Part shown: positions 1 to 9,040 of the stretch, one piece after another
Numbering within the stretch: position 1 is the stretch's first letter
How the letters are laid out: each line of letters begins with the position of its first letter
Origin: Bacteroides fragilis
GTDB taxonomy: Bacteria > Bacteroidota > Bacteroidia > Bacteroidales > Bacteroidaceae
Direction of reading: 5' to 3'
NCBI RefSeq assembly: GCF_002849695.1
Contig: NZ_CP018937.1
Location: 620,001-684,000 of the forward strand
DNA length: 64,000 nt
Program-made: the position numbers and the translations under genes
The notes under the pieces: model-generated
The model's database searches: none
What the model was told of the DNA's origin: nothing
What the model saw: the letters and a program-made list of their open reading frames with translations, nothing else

Positions 1-411
1 GTCGAACTCATGCGTGATGTTGGTATCATCCTGCTGCGACTCAAGACAGTCCTCCGTAAAGATACATCCTTTGAGTGTCACCGTTGTGGTCGTCCAGTCA
101 TCACTGGCCATGGGGTTGGCAAAGCTGATGATCAGGTCGAACTCACCGATTTCGAGCAACGAGCCATAGACTGAACGCAACAATTGTTGCGTGGCATAGT
201 CCATTGTGATACTCGCCGTATAGGTAATGTTTCCGAATCCGCGGCTGACAGGTTTTCCACCCATGCCATAGTTACTTTCCACCTTACGTTTTTTCGACCA
301 TTTGATAGCGGACACACCTTCAAGGGTCGTGGATCCCTCGTCAATTCCCAGGGCGGTCGATGACAGGGTTATCATAGACCATGAATATGCCACATTATTA
401 ATTATTGCCAT
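1..411 (-). CDS. Phage tail tube protein (3' part beyond window edge)
   Basis: Likely the inner tail tube subunit of a contractile tail. 137 codons are visible from the ATG at 411; the reading frame runs off the left edge, so the C-terminus is missing. The protein is rich in beta-strand-like alternation with Thr/Ser, as expected for a tube fold, but I see no diagnostic motif. The main argument is position: it starts 3 bp after the sheath gene, the standard sheath-then-tube order of myophages. Function is inferred from synteny. Confidence 0.6.
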   Translation of the reverse strand, partial: MAIINNVAYSWSMITLSSTALGIDEGSTTLEGVSAIKWSKKRKVESNYGMGGKPVSRGFGNITYTASITMDYATQQLLRSVYGSLLEIGEFDLIISFANPMASDDWTTTTVTLKGCIFTEDCLESQQDDTNITHEFD

Positions 412-414
412 TTT

Positions 415-1767
415 CTATGATTTGTTTGCGGTTAATGAAAGTCCTTCCTCTACATAAATCTCCACAGCCACCCCGACAGGCACAAGGACATAGGAGATGC
501 GGAGCGTATCGTCCACCAGTACATTCTGGTTCGGATCGATAGTGACAGCATATCCTGAAATTTCCTGTGCCGCCTGCATCTTGGCCAATATATCCCCGAT
601 GAGTGTTTTGAATGCGGTGATCTTCGACGGGGCAAGGAACCCGGTTGAAGGATTGACCATCAACGGGGAATTCACATATGGCAACAGTGCGGCACGCACG
701 GCGCGGCGACTCTTGTTGATAGTACGGTTTCTTGCGATGGTGCGGAAATCACCCGTTGAGCAGGTCTGGTCCTTTGAAATATAAATACCGTTCTCACGGC
801 CGGCGTACTTGATGGGGAAAATATAGCCCTTGTCATCAAGTTCGTCAAGCAGTGACGGGGACAACGACTCATACCGGTTCAGGCTGATAAAATGTTCCTC
901 CGCCTCGTCAAGGCTGATATCACCGAACCCCAGCTCTATCTCCTGAAAATCATCCGTGAAGAGGTTGAACTGTTTGACCCATGCTATGGATTCATGGACG
1001 TTCGCCTTGGCAATGGCACCCATGACCGCGCCCAAGAATCCTACCGGTGTGTGATTCTTGTTGCGCATCTGCATCGTGGAGATCTTTTCGTGATGCGCCT
1101 GGCCGAATATACAGCTGATACGACTTGACTCACAGATACATGACGGTATTCTATTCAAGTCAATCTGACGCCCCTCAGTCGTGTCCGCCCCTGTATTGGA
1201 TGGATTGGCGGAGAGTATGAGTGACAGGGGCTGGTTCTGTCCGGCAAGCCCTACAGCCACATCATTAAGTCCCTTTACCAGGTTGAGATTGTACTCTCCG
1301 GAAGTCCCGTTCGCTTTCCACAGCGGCTGTTCCGTCCAAATTCCCATCTGGTTGATCATGCCTCCGGCGGCACGCTGCATGATTTCGAGTGCGTCCCAGT
1401 TTGCAGAACAGTCAGCAAACATCACATAGAGTTTTCCTGAACCGTTCAGATTGCCTGACATCCGGAAAAACTCACGAATATGGTAGGCAGGAATACCATG
1501 CAGAAAATTGACGTTCATCTCCTCCTCGTCGGTAGCCTCCACACGCTCAACAATACCGAAATCCTTAACGGCGGACTTGAATGAGGTGATGTAGCATACA
1601 TCCCCCGGTTTAAGCTTCGTTTCATTGGTTTTGCCATACCCTTCCGTAAAGAGTGTGGGTTGGAGGGAAATATCAAACAATAATCCCGTCACCTTCTCGT
1701 TGGAAGAACCGGTCTCGTAAGGGATATTGCCGTCCACATCCTTGATAAAGACATTGCCGAGTGCCAT
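415..1767 (-). CDS. Phage tail sheath protein (DUF2586-like)
   Basis: Contractile tail sheath subunit, 450 aa, the usual size for the short sheath proteins of Bacteroidetes Mu-like phages (DUF2586 family, recognised by overall pattern). Its C-terminal third (about residues 330-440) has the typical sheath end: a statement of sequential arginines in a RTIARNRTINKSRR segment, then a beta-rich domain ending in VPVGVAVEIYVEEGL. The ATG overlaps the stop of the upstream gene by one base (TAATG), and the tube gene follows after 3 bp, so the three are translated from one leftward transcript. Confidence 0.75.
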   Translation of the reverse strand: MALGNVFIKDVDGNIPYETGSSNEKVTGLLFDISLQPTLFTEGYGKTNETKLKPGDVCYITSFKSAVKDFGIVERVEATDEEEMNVNFLHGIPAYHIREFFRMSGNLNGSGKLYVMFADCSANWDALEIMQRAAGGMINQMGIWTEQPLWKANGTSGEYNLNLVKGLNDVAVGLAGQNQPLSLILSANPSNTGADTTEGRQIDLNRIPSCICESSRISCIFGQAHHEKISTMQMRNKNHTPVGFLGAVMGAIAKANVHESIAWVKQFNLFTDDFQEIELGFGDISLDEAEEHFISLNRYESLSPSLLDELDDKGYIFPIKYAGRENGIYISKDQTCSTGDFRTIARNRTINKSRRAVRAALLPYVNSPLMVNPSTGFLAPSKITAFKTLIGDILAKMQAAQEISGYAVTIDPNQNVLVDDTLRISYVLVPVGVAVEIYVEEGLSLTANKS

Positions 1768-2102
1768 TATGGTTTTGTTTTAAGTTCGTTATAAAAAGGG
1801 TTTTTGTAAAGTACAGCCCCGCCTCTGACAGTTGCCGCCGTGTCCGGAGTGTAGGTTCCACCATGCCTGTCGATATACAGGGACGGATATGCAGGGAATT
1901 TTTCCAAAAGGGCCAGTATATACGGGTCTGCCGCCTCGTCCTCCGTATTCCCTGTATTCTCAGCCGGGACGGGCCGTTTGTCTTCAACCGTAGCGGATAT
2001 TTTCTCGGACGTTTCCGGTATTGCTTCCGCCGGAAGTTCCGGTGCGGCAACCTTGTTGCCTTCTTTTTGAGGTTCCTCCTCCGTATTTATTTTTTTTGCC
2101 AT
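1767..2102 (-). CDS. Hypothetical virion-module protein
   Basis: 111 aa. The first 60 residues are acidic, Pro/Glu/Ala-rich and probably disordered; the last 50 contain a compact segment with FPAYPSLYIDRHGGTY and end in KTKP. It sits between the major capsid and sheath genes and overlaps the sheath start by one base. Proteins at this place in myophages are often head-tail connectors or tail-assembly factors, but nothing here allows a specific call. Confidence 0.6.
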   Translation of the reverse strand: MAKKINTEEEPQKEGNKVAAPELPAEAIPETSEKISATVEDKRPVPAENTGNTEDEAADPYILALLEKFPAYPSLYIDRHGGTYTPDTAATVRGGAVLYKNPFYNELKTKP

Positions 2103-2111
2103 AACAGTGGA

Positions 2112-2148
2112 ATAAAAATGGGGAACGGGGCTCTGACCTCCGCTCCCC
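2112..2148 (-). terminator. Hairpin with T-rich tail between capsid and downstream genes
   Basis: On the minus strand a 9-bp stem (GGGGAGCGG with CCGTTCCCC, one G-T pair) is followed by ATTTTTATT. It lies directly downstream of the major capsid gene and would reduce read-through into the tail genes, which fits the need for more capsid than tail protein. Confidence 0.55.
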
Positions 2149-2179
2149 GGGTGGATATTGAAAAATGAAGAAAGGTGTG

Positions 2180-3229
2180 TTATTCGCTCTTTTTGTAGGC
2201 GGTATGCACCACGATCTCCGCGGGACGGACAATGTTCACGTCCATTTTCATGCGCATCTGGAAAAAGAACAGTTCGGAGTTGGCCTGCAACCGGTCAATT
2301 TTCAGAATATCCGTATCGTTGGCATAATCCACCCCCATCCAAAGATTGGAGTCCATCCCGGTGGAAAACTCGCCGAGCACCATCGTATGTTCGGGAATTC
2401 CCACGATCGGGATAATCCTCTTGCCTTTAAAGCGATAGCGGTTGACCTCGGTATTTTCGGAGTATTTGACCTGTTTGTCCGAGATATACTGGTCATACGC
2501 GTCCCAAGCATCCCATCCTACCACAAAGGCCAAGGATGTCTTCTTGCGGATTTGTTTGGGACATTTTTTCCACATCGCATAAAGAGCCGCTTCCACCGCC
2601 GCACCGTCCGTCAACTCGGTCGTTCCCGAAACGATACACTGTCCGCCGGCAACTACCTGCGTGTCCGTAGAGTTTACATTGTCGAGGATGCGTTTGACAA
2701 CACCATCAAAATACTTCTCCTTGTTGGCACCAATTTTCGTACAGCCTTCCGGTGCGGTGATTTTTGCCACCGTATCTCCGCCACGTGCGGAGGTCCATAT
2801 GGCATTACCGATGTATTCGTTTTTTTTGTCCATGAGCAAGCGAAGCATCGTGGCTTGGATTTTCGGGTCAAGTTCCCGGAATACAAGACTGCCCTCCGGT
2901 TGTGCGAAACGCCAGTACTTTTCATAGTCCCTGGGATTGAATTCAAGGTAAACCATAAAATCGGAGGGCTCAAGATACCGTTCGGTGAACTGGTACTCGT
3001 TCGAGCCGTCATCCCCTTTGGAACCGTGAATGGGCTGTGGGGTCGGCACATTGTCCTGAATGATATTGCCCAGCTTGATGGCAGGGAGTGTATAACGGTG
3101 CTGGATGCCCGTCTTGATATGGATCAGTCCTTCACGAACCGTATCATTACCCTGCACGGTATAGGTCAGCAGGTCCTCAAGAACCTCGCCGCTATATCCA
3201 TTTTGAAGAAAATTTACTGTATCGGCCAT
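2180..3229 (-). CDS. Phage major capsid protein
   Basis: 349 aa, starting at the ATG at 3229 (residues MADTVNF); in-frame codons farther upstream lie in the intergenic gap and look unused. Placed directly after the protease/scaffold gene, the invariant position for the major capsid gene. The sequence shows features common in the Bacteroidetes capsid family: an N-terminal arm, a central helix with LRLLMDKKNEYIGN, and a C-terminal beta segment ending in RPAEIVVHTAYKK. The HK97-like fold is inferred from family and context, not from a motif. Confidence 0.75.
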   Translation of the reverse strand: MADTVNFLQNGYSGEVLEDLLTYTVQGNDTVREGLIHIKTGIQHRYTLPAIKLGNIIQDNVPTPQPIHGSKGDDGSNEYQFTERYLEPSDFMVYLEFNPRDYEKYWRFAQPEGSLVFRELDPKIQATMLRLLMDKKNEYIGNAIWTSARGGDTVAKITAPEGCTKIGANKEKYFDGVVKRILDNVNSTDTQVVAGGQCIVSGTTELTDGAAVEAALYAMWKKCPKQIRKKTSLAFVVGWDAWDAYDQYISDKQVKYSENTEVNRYRFKGKRIIPIVGIPEHTMVLGEFSTGMDSNLWMGVDYANDTDILKIDRLQANSELFFFQMRMKMDVNIVRPAEIVVHTAYKKSE

Positions 3230-3343
3230 TGTCGTTTTAAGTTTTTCCGTTGAAATGTGAAACTCGGCCGACTGGCGGATACTTGTGTTTCCGCGCGAGG
3301 CCTGCGGCCTCCGGCATGTCAATTAAGATCGGATGTCTGCCTG

Positions 3344-4582
3344 TCAGAGTTTGCGGAACTTGAAATCCGCACCGACTACCTCGGCCACCTTCTCGGCCAT
3401 CATCTGCTCGGCCGTCTTGGTCGCCTCCGCCGTGGCCTGGATGTTGGCCGGGTCATTGGCGATTTCTTTGGAGATGATCTCACGCGCGGGGATGGAAGCC
3501 AGTGTTTTTTCCGCCAACTCGAAGTTGGCCTCCGCCATCTCCACCCATTGCGCTTTTGCCTCACGGTCAATCTTGCCTTCGCCAATGGCGTTCTCCACCA
3601 GCGTTTCGATGCGGGATGTCCTCTCGTCCTTCTCCTTTTGTTCGTAAGTGGAGAGACGTGCCGTAGCAGCGGACAGATCCTTCTGCAAGTTCCGGATTGC
3701 AGCATCCTTACCGGCTATGACCGTTTGTGCGTCACTCAGGGCTTTCTGCACCTCTTTGTATTTAGGTTCCATCGCTGCCAGTTCGGAGATACGGGCCATC
3801 ACGTCCTTGACTTCTCCGTCCTTCATGCCCAGCGAGGCGGCAATCGCCCCGTACTCAAAACCTTGTGTCTTGTTTTCGTTTGCCATATCGTTTTCTGTTT
3901 CTGTAAGAGTAGGAAAAATATCCTCAAAAGGTTTATTCCCCTCACTGACGCGGTCCATCAACTCCTGAATGGCCGCCGTGTCCGCCAGTCCGGCAATCTC
4001 GTCATGTACTTTGCGACAGAGCTGCTTCGATGTACGAATAATGTTCTCTGATGGAATGATGCCCGCTTTTACGGCAGCCTGCGCATCAAAATAAGTCCCG
4101 TCCTTGCCGGCCTGCCCGTCCATAATGGCGCGCACATGCTCCTTGGTCAAACCGAACCTTTTCCGATAAATCGTTTCTATCTGCCTGGTGAAAGCCAACA
4201 GCATGTCCGAAGGCTCTTCCCCGTCATTGTCCGGCAGTATAGGATTATGGATCATTAAAATGGCGTAGTCCCGCATAAGGGAACGTTTGCCCGCAGCCCA
4301 GATAATGGAAGCCATTGACGCCGCCACGCCCTCGATGACACATTCTGTGTCCACTTTGGCATTGGCGATGGTGGAATAAGTGGACATGCCGTAAAGGACA
4401 CTGCCACCTTCCGAATTGATTAACACGCGGATACAGGATGGACGGATAATATTTTCAAGAAAGTCGAACTCGTCATTGAACCGGGAGGTGGTTTCTTCCG
4501 TTACGCGGCCGAAGAAACGGATAACGGCAGGTTCACCCGTTTTTGCTTCACCCACCACATATTGCAATTCTTCTGTACTCAT
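3344..4582 (-). CDS. ClpP-like prohead protease fused to scaffold
   Basis: 412 aa in two parts. Residues 1-200 are a ClpP/Clp-like serine protease: nucleophile Ser89 in GVAASMASI, His112 in MIHNPIL, and the oxyanion glycines in INSEGGSV. Residues 230-400 are a charged coiled-coil scaffold (KYKEVQKALSDAQ, then heptad-like ATARLSTYEQKEK). An internal ATG at 3886 (MANENKTQG) lies exactly at the domain boundary and could give a separate scaffold product, as in lambda C/Nu3 and Mu I/Z. It processes and shapes the procapsid before DNA packaging. The capsid gene follows after 114 bp. Confidence 0.8.
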   Translation of the reverse strand: MSTEELQYVVGEAKTGEPAVIRFFGRVTEETTSRFNDEFDFLENIIRPSCIRVLINSEGGSVLYGMSTYSTIANAKVDTECVIEGVAASMASIIWAAGKRSLMRDYAILMIHNPILPDNDGEEPSDMLLAFTRQIETIYRKRFGLTKEHVRAIMDGQAGKDGTYFDAQAAVKAGIIPSENIIRTSKQLCRKVHDEIAGLADTAAIQELMDRVSEGNKPFEDIFPTLTETENDMANENKTQGFEYGAIAASLGMKDGEVKDVMARISELAAMEPKYKEVQKALSDAQTVIAGKDAAIRNLQKDLSAATARLSTYEQKEKDERTSRIETLVENAIGEGKIDREAKAQWVEMAEANFELAEKTLASIPAREIISKEIANDPANIQATAEATKTAEQMMAEKVAEVVGADFKFRKL

Positions 4583-4619
4583 GTTTTTCTTTTTATGGAA
4601 GAGTAGGCGTTAGACAAGA

Positions 4620-4754
4620 TTATGGGTTAAAAACAGTTCCGGACGGGCTGTCCACCTGCACGCCACGCAACTTTAAGATCATTTTACAAGACATTTGGAT
4701 ATGGTAGCGGGACTTACTTCCCGGAATAATGACATTTAATCGAAAAATGACCAT
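4620..4754 (-). CDS. Small hypothetical protein (44 aa)
   Basis: An ATG-initiated 44-aa frame in the 245-bp gap between the neck gene and the protease gene, on the same strand. It is basic and beta-like (MVIFRLNVII ... LKLRGVQV) and ends in VFNP. No family recognised. It would be the only coding content of this gap; support is limited to strand, position and open length. Confidence 0.35.
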   Translation of the reverse strand: MVIFRLNVIIPGSKSRYHIQMSCKMILKLRGVQVDSPSGTVFNP

Positions 4755-4827
4755 GCATTGTTTGAACGGACGAAGCGCCGGACCACCCTTTCAGATACCC
4801 ATGCCGTGAATGTGCAAGGCCCCACCA

Positions 4828-5568
4828 TCAAATGCCGGAAATCTCATCCTTGTTTCCGCCATGTACGCCTGTTTCCACCGCCTGACTGAATCCTGTCGCC
4901 TTATCATAGCCCGGTTCAGGGTGATAGCCGTGCCCGCCGCCGTCATGCTGCGGCGCATCGCCATGCTGCGTGAAAGGCGGCATGACCAGATAGCGCTTTA
5001 CCCAGTCCCTGTATTTCCATGCGGAAGACTCCCGGAACCATACCTCATAGTCCACCCAATACGCCTGGAGCATATTAGTGGTGGTCGGCATGTCAAAATA
5101 GGTCAGGTTACACCGTTCGTTAAGGGCGGGTTCCCTGTTCTTGGCATCCTGAATGGCCACGTTCAGCCTCTGGAATACGATGAATGACTCGCATTCCCTA
5201 TCCTCGTCCCCGTTGTTGAGCGTATTAAGAATGAAGCGTACACGCATGGTGGCGCGCCCCTCGCCGATTCTCTGCTGTTGCACCAGGTACCTCACGTTGA
5301 CGAAATGGATAAAGACGGCCGGAAAAACGGTCTCATATTCCGTGTTTTCCCCACGTACGATACGGGCGAACTGTCCGTTGTCAATGGCTATGGTCTTGAA
5401 AAAGGGAGGTGAGAGCGGATCGTCCGGGTCCTCTTTTATGGTCTGTATGGCCCGCTTCACCGCCTGATACATGTTCACAAACGGATTTTCGGACACTTCT
5501 TCCGGCAGGCTTTCCTGCACGGGAGCCGGTTGATGCGGTTGTCCTACGGAATGCTTGTCCTTTATCAT
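4828..5568 (-). CDS. Putative neck / tail terminator protein
   Basis: 246 aa. The N-terminal 30 residues are Pro/Gln-rich; the core (30-190) has the alpha/beta make-up of tail-terminator proteins (QAVKRAIQTIKED, then AVFIHFVNVRYLVQQQRIG and RVRFILNT). The C-terminus is His/Gly-rich and low in complexity. It starts inside the stop of the preceding morphogenesis gene (4-nt ATGA overlap). Role inferred from gene order between head-morphogenesis and protease genes. Confidence 0.5.
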   Translation of the reverse strand: MIKDKHSVGQPHQPAPVQESLPEEVSENPFVNMYQAVKRAIQTIKEDPDDPLSPPFFKTIAIDNGQFARIVRGENTEYETVFPAVFIHFVNVRYLVQQQRIGEGRATMRVRFILNTLNNGDEDRECESFIVFQRLNVAIQDAKNREPALNERCNLTYFDMPTTTNMLQAYWVDYEVWFRESSAWKYRDWVKRYLVMPPFTQHGDAPQHDGGGHGYHPEPGYDKATGFSQAVETGVHGGNKDEISGI

Positions 5569-6149
5569 ACGCCCGGGAATCCTTTAAAAATCATATCCAT
5601 AAAATTATCAGCGATGTAATCCTCTATCTTCGGGGAGAAACCTATGAACTGGCGGTGTACGGGACGCCGTGAAGAATGCTGGTTTACGGTGTACAGACCA
5701 AATTTCGGGTCGGTATTGTGTACGGCGGCATAGTGCCCGTAGCGGTTCTTGCTGCGTCCCCGTTTGCCCTTAATCGGAATGCTCTTCTCGGTAGTCCATA
5801 TTGAGTAGCGGGCCCCTTTACGGAATATCCGGCTGCCGTCGCTGCGCCGCCCCCTGATATCGGTCCTGTCCGCTTCTCCCTTGATACCTGCGGCAAGAGC
5901 TCCCGTGTCATTCATGACCGGATGTGTAAACTTCCGCCCCCAACGGGAGGTACGTGGCGTCCATGTGCCGCCGCAGAAACCTCCCGAGGGAAAGGAGGCA
6001 AGAAACTGCTGCCGGCTGTACTGTCCGGCCTCGGTGGCAAAATCAAACGTGTTACCCGCCAGACGGCTGGGCAGGAACGGATCCCAGCCTCCCTTTCCCC
6101 TTTCCCTCACCCAATGGGTGCAAAATTCATCGAGTGTTATCTTTTGCAT
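5565..6149 (-). CDS. Phage virion morphogenesis protein (Mu gpG-like)
   Basis: 194 aa, strongly basic, with a central IPIKGKRGRSKNRYG stretch and C-terminal PVHRQFIGFSPKIEDYI. The ending resembles the tail-completion/virion-morphogenesis family represented by Mu gpG, where an RxFLG/RQFIG motif precedes a final helix. It overlaps the F-like head gene by 23 bp upstream and the neck gene by 4 bp downstream, so it is translationally coupled on both sides. Confidence 0.6.
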   Translation of the reverse strand: MQKITLDEFCTHWVRERGKGGWDPFLPSRLAGNTFDFATEAGQYSRQQFLASFPSGGFCGGTWTPRTSRWGRKFTHPVMNDTGALAAGIKGEADRTDIRGRRSDGSRIFRKGARYSIWTTEKSIPIKGKRGRSKNRYGHYAAVHNTDPKFGLYTVNQHSSRRPVHRQFIGFSPKIEDYIADNFMDMIFKGFPGV

Positions 6150-6990
6150 GAAATTTTTCTTTTATCCGTTTTACAATTTTGGTCATGTGCTCCGGCAGCG
6201 GCATGTCGAAATAGCGGTGTGCCCTGGAAAAAATGCGTCCACCCGTGGCCAGACTCTCCCGGAAGACAGGATCGATCCTCTTCCTGTAATTTTCCGGAAC
6301 GGGCAGTGCAGCCCGTACCGCGGCGAACCCGTCCGCTACCAGAAAACAACGGCATCCCCACTCAATGGGCGGTATCAACTCCGGCGGGAATTCCGATTTG
6401 CGGTACGAGAGCCCCTCGAGGGACAGATGCCACGCCCGCACCCGTTCGTCTCCCTGCGTCATATAGGTCAGCACCGTGTCCGTATCCACCGTGAGCCACC
6501 ATGCCGCCATCGAAGCGGCGAAAAGCACCTGGCTGTTCTCTCTCTCCGCATAAATAAAGTTATACCGGCGGCATATCTCCCCGTATGTCTCCATATCCCG
6601 TTCATCCACTGTCTCAGGCATATCCTTGAACATCGCATACTCTTCGGCCGCCGCAAAATCAACCAGGTTGTCTATGGCAGCGATGAGAATGTCACGCTGC
6701 AGCCTCTCTCTCTCCGTCGTAAAGCTATTATGGTTTCTCAGAATCTCCAATGCACGGTCCAGGTCAATACGTAAACCTGTCAACGCTTTGTCTATCAGGA
6801 AAGAAGCACGCAAAGTGATGATGTCCTCCATAATATCGAGACGTTCGGCACTGTTTTCATAGTGGAGAATGAACCTGCGGAATGCCTCAAATATGACACG
6901 GTACTCCTTTTCCGTACCGGATTCCTGAAAAGCGGACGCCCTGACGGCTCCATATGGAACACCGTTTGGGAACGGAAGCCGGGCCATCAC
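6127..6990 (-). CDS. Phage head morphogenesis protein (Mu gpF-like)
   Basis: 287 aa. The last 100 residues match the minor head protein family of Mu F / SPP1 gp7: a RVRAWHLSLEGL segment, then PPIEWGCRCFLV with the characteristic W-x-C-R-C. This family sits at the portal vertex and assists head assembly and DNA ejection. The gene starts within the 3' end of the portal gene (4-nt overlap), the normal portal-then-F order. Confidence 0.75.
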   Translation of the reverse strand: MMARLPFPNGVPYGAVRASAFQESGTEKEYRVIFEAFRRFILHYENSAERLDIMEDIITLRASFLIDKALTGLRIDLDRALEILRNHNSFTTERERLQRDILIAAIDNLVDFAAAEEYAMFKDMPETVDERDMETYGEICRRYNFIYAERENSQVLFAASMAAWWLTVDTDTVLTYMTQGDERVRAWHLSLEGLSYRKSEFPPELIPPIEWGCRCFLVADGFAAVRAALPVPENYRKRIDPVFRESLATGGRIFSRAHRYFDMPLPEHMTKIVKRIKEKFHAKDNTR

Positions 6991-8309
6991 TCCGTTCCCC
7001 GCAAAAAATTTTCAACCTTACTCCCCCGGGGATGCCCGTAACGTCGGAAATACTCTTCGTCTGACATGATACCGCGGTCGTTATGGCCGGGAATGTACCG
7101 GCCGCCATCCGCTTCAAGCCCCATAACCGGGATGGCATTAAGCTGCTTGCCCACATTGATTCCGAACTCCTTCTCGATTTCGTCAGCCGCAACCTCGTAT
7201 TTTTCTGTAATGAGCGAATAGAGCCTGATACGGTCCTCGTTATTCATCTCTATCCGGTTTGAATACCTGAATTCCAGTCCTGCAGGAATATATCCGATGG
7301 CTACCAGCCGGGGGATTATCTCCTCATTCATGACATTCTCGATATATCTGCGGTAAACCTCGATACGGTCACGGAAAATATCCTGATGCGCCTTTGTAGA
7401 ACCCACATACGACTGCATCCCTCCGGCCATGGACTCGGAACCGAGCACAAGGTTGGCAACCTCCTTGTTGACAAAGTCAATCAGTCCGGTATATATCTTT
7501 TCCGAATTGGACATGGTGAAGGTCTTGATGTCCACCTCATCCTCGATGCCGGTGACCACGACCTTGTTCTGCGCCGCATTGGCTATTTCACCGGCCAGCC
7601 GTTTGCGGTCGGCATTGCTCTCACTGACCGTCTTTCCATGAATGATCGGTTGTCCGTAGGTGTGGGAGAAGTTAACATAATTGGCCACCGTGAACTTTTT
7701 GGCGAGTATCAATGGCGTTGTGGCAGAAAAAAGCCCAAGGTCACCCGAGGTTACCAGCACATAACAACGGCGGTAGGCCGGATTGCGCAAATCCCAATGC
7801 GGCTCCCATAGACCCTGCCTTTTCAGTACAACTCTCTGGTCCGGCAATACATTGCGCCGTTCGATGATGTTGACTTCCGCCAACCTGCCTGTTCCGGAAT
7901 CAACATACGGCATGATTTCGAGTAAAGTATACCCGTAAAGCTTGGCTTCCACGATACCCTTGATTATCTTGTCAAATTGCGAGCCCTGTATCTTTTGCGA
8001 GTTCACCACGTCTTTGGTATATTTCCCTTTCCCGTTCACATGCGCAAGCATATAACGGTCGCCGAGTATCTGGCTCTCCAAAGTTTCAACCACCGACCGT
8101 ATATGCGCATCCTGCTGCAGGCAGGCCTCGTACAGGTCAATGAGCCTGGCACGGTCATCAAGGATGTATCCTGAACTTATATCCTGGCGGCATGAACGGT
8201 AGCGGTTGTTGCGTTCGATTTCGCGGACATACTCCTGAATGGTTTTCTTGGAAGTCCTGAATATGCTCTCCAAAAGCTCCCCGTTGAATGAATTGTCCGA
8301 TGTCACCAT
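6987..8309 (-). CDS. Phage portal protein (DUF935, Mu gp29-like)
   Basis: 440 aa. The sequence shows the DUF935 pattern: DARIRSVVETL-type segment (here QDAHIRSVVETLESQIL), GYTLLEIMPYVDS, an INVR-like RLAEVNIIERRNVLPDQR, and LGSESMAGGMQSYVGSTKAHQDIF. The portal forms the dodecameric entry ring for DNA. It is the first gene of the leftward virion operon; a terminase normally precedes it, but none is present here because the divergent rightward cluster begins instead. Confidence 0.8.
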   Translation of the reverse strand: MVTSDNSFNGELLESIFRTSKKTIQEYVREIERNNRYRSCRQDISSGYILDDRARLIDLYEACLQQDAHIRSVVETLESQILGDRYMLAHVNGKGKYTKDVVNSQKIQGSQFDKIIKGIVEAKLYGYTLLEIMPYVDSGTGRLAEVNIIERRNVLPDQRVVLKRQGLWEPHWDLRNPAYRRCYVLVTSGDLGLFSATTPLILAKKFTVANYVNFSHTYGQPIIHGKTVSESNADRKRLAGEIANAAQNKVVVTGIEDEVDIKTFTMSNSEKIYTGLIDFVNKEVANLVLGSESMAGGMQSYVGSTKAHQDIFRDRIEVYRRYIENVMNEEIIPRLVAIGYIPAGLEFRYSNRIEMNNEDRIRLYSLITEKYEVAADEIEKEFGINVGKQLNAIPVMGLEADGGRYIPGHNDRGIMSDEEYFRRYGHPRGSKVENFLRGTE

Positions 8310-8596
8310 ATTTTTTTTGCTTTTTTACCTAAAGAGTAGAGAGCAGGCGGGAGAGAAGTTTTGTACAAAAAAAAGTATATGAAAAACAGGCTTCTTAATG
8401 CTTGATTTGCAAAACGAAATAATACAACCAAATATATAGATATTTCGATTTGAATTTTCTGTAAATCGCTTATTATCAACGATAATCAATTAAATAAAAA
8501 CGAAAAATCAGTCTTGTTTTTTGTGATATTTCACCGTAAAAAGATATATATTTGCACAATGTTAAATACAAATTTGAAAACAATGGAAAAAAGAAC
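8310..8596. promoter_or_regulatory. Divergent control region between virion and early modules
   Basis: A 287-bp AT-rich gap between the leftward portal gene and the rightward cluster. A Bacteroides-type -7 box (TATATTTG, 8547-8554) with a TTTG at 8520-8523 faces right, about 40 bp before the first ATG; the 23-nt spacing is longer than the usual 19-21. I find no equally good box facing left. A repressor controlling both directions would be expected to bind here. Confidence 0.55.
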
Positions 8597-9040
8597 ATGA
8601 AAGAAGAAAAGATTCCCTGCCGGACAGTCCGGTACAGGGAATTCCCCGATTTGCTTTTTGGAACGTCACAGGAGGACGGACCGGTCTATTTCGACGCAAC
8701 ACATTTTATCCGGGCCCGAGGAGACGCACACCGGCACAACGTCCGTGACTTCCGCGCCTCTTTCCATCATTGGATAACAGCGCTGACGGATGTTTACGGA
8801 ATAGACAAGGAAAACATGGTTATCCGTGACGAGGCGTCGGGACATCTGTTAATTGATGAATGTCTGGCTCTATTATTTGTCGTTTACATCGATCCTGCAT
8901 TCGGTGCCTACCTTCTGGAGCGCATGTCCGAATTGCTGTCCGGTGGATTTACCGTTTCAGACACTTGGCTGGTACAGACTGCCGGCCTTAGATTTACAAA
9001 GGAGGAATTAACGCAAATATTAGGACAACATGAGACGTAG
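8597..9040 (+). CDS. Hypothetical protein, first gene of rightward cluster
   Basis: 147 aa. The frame opens upstream at a TTG that lies inside the promoter's -7 box, so the ATG at 8597 (MKEEKIPC) is chosen. Contains a segment VYFDATHFIRARGD followed by a His/Arg-rich helix. The FDATHFIRA run loosely recalls the start of KilA-N-type domains, but this is too weak for a call. The next gene begins within its last 11 bases. Confidence 0.6.
   Translation: MKEEKIPCRTVRYREFPDLLFGTSQEDGPVYFDATHFIRARGDAHRHNVRDFRASFHHWITALTDVYGIDKENMVIRDEASGHLLIDECLALLFVVYIDPAFGAYLLERMSELLSGGFTVSDTWLVQTAGLRFTKEELTQILGQHET

Noticed and set aside
8310..8596. TTG start at 8552 for the first rightward gene
   Set aside because: It lies within the -7 box, so it cannot be in the transcript's coding part; the ATG at 8597 is used.
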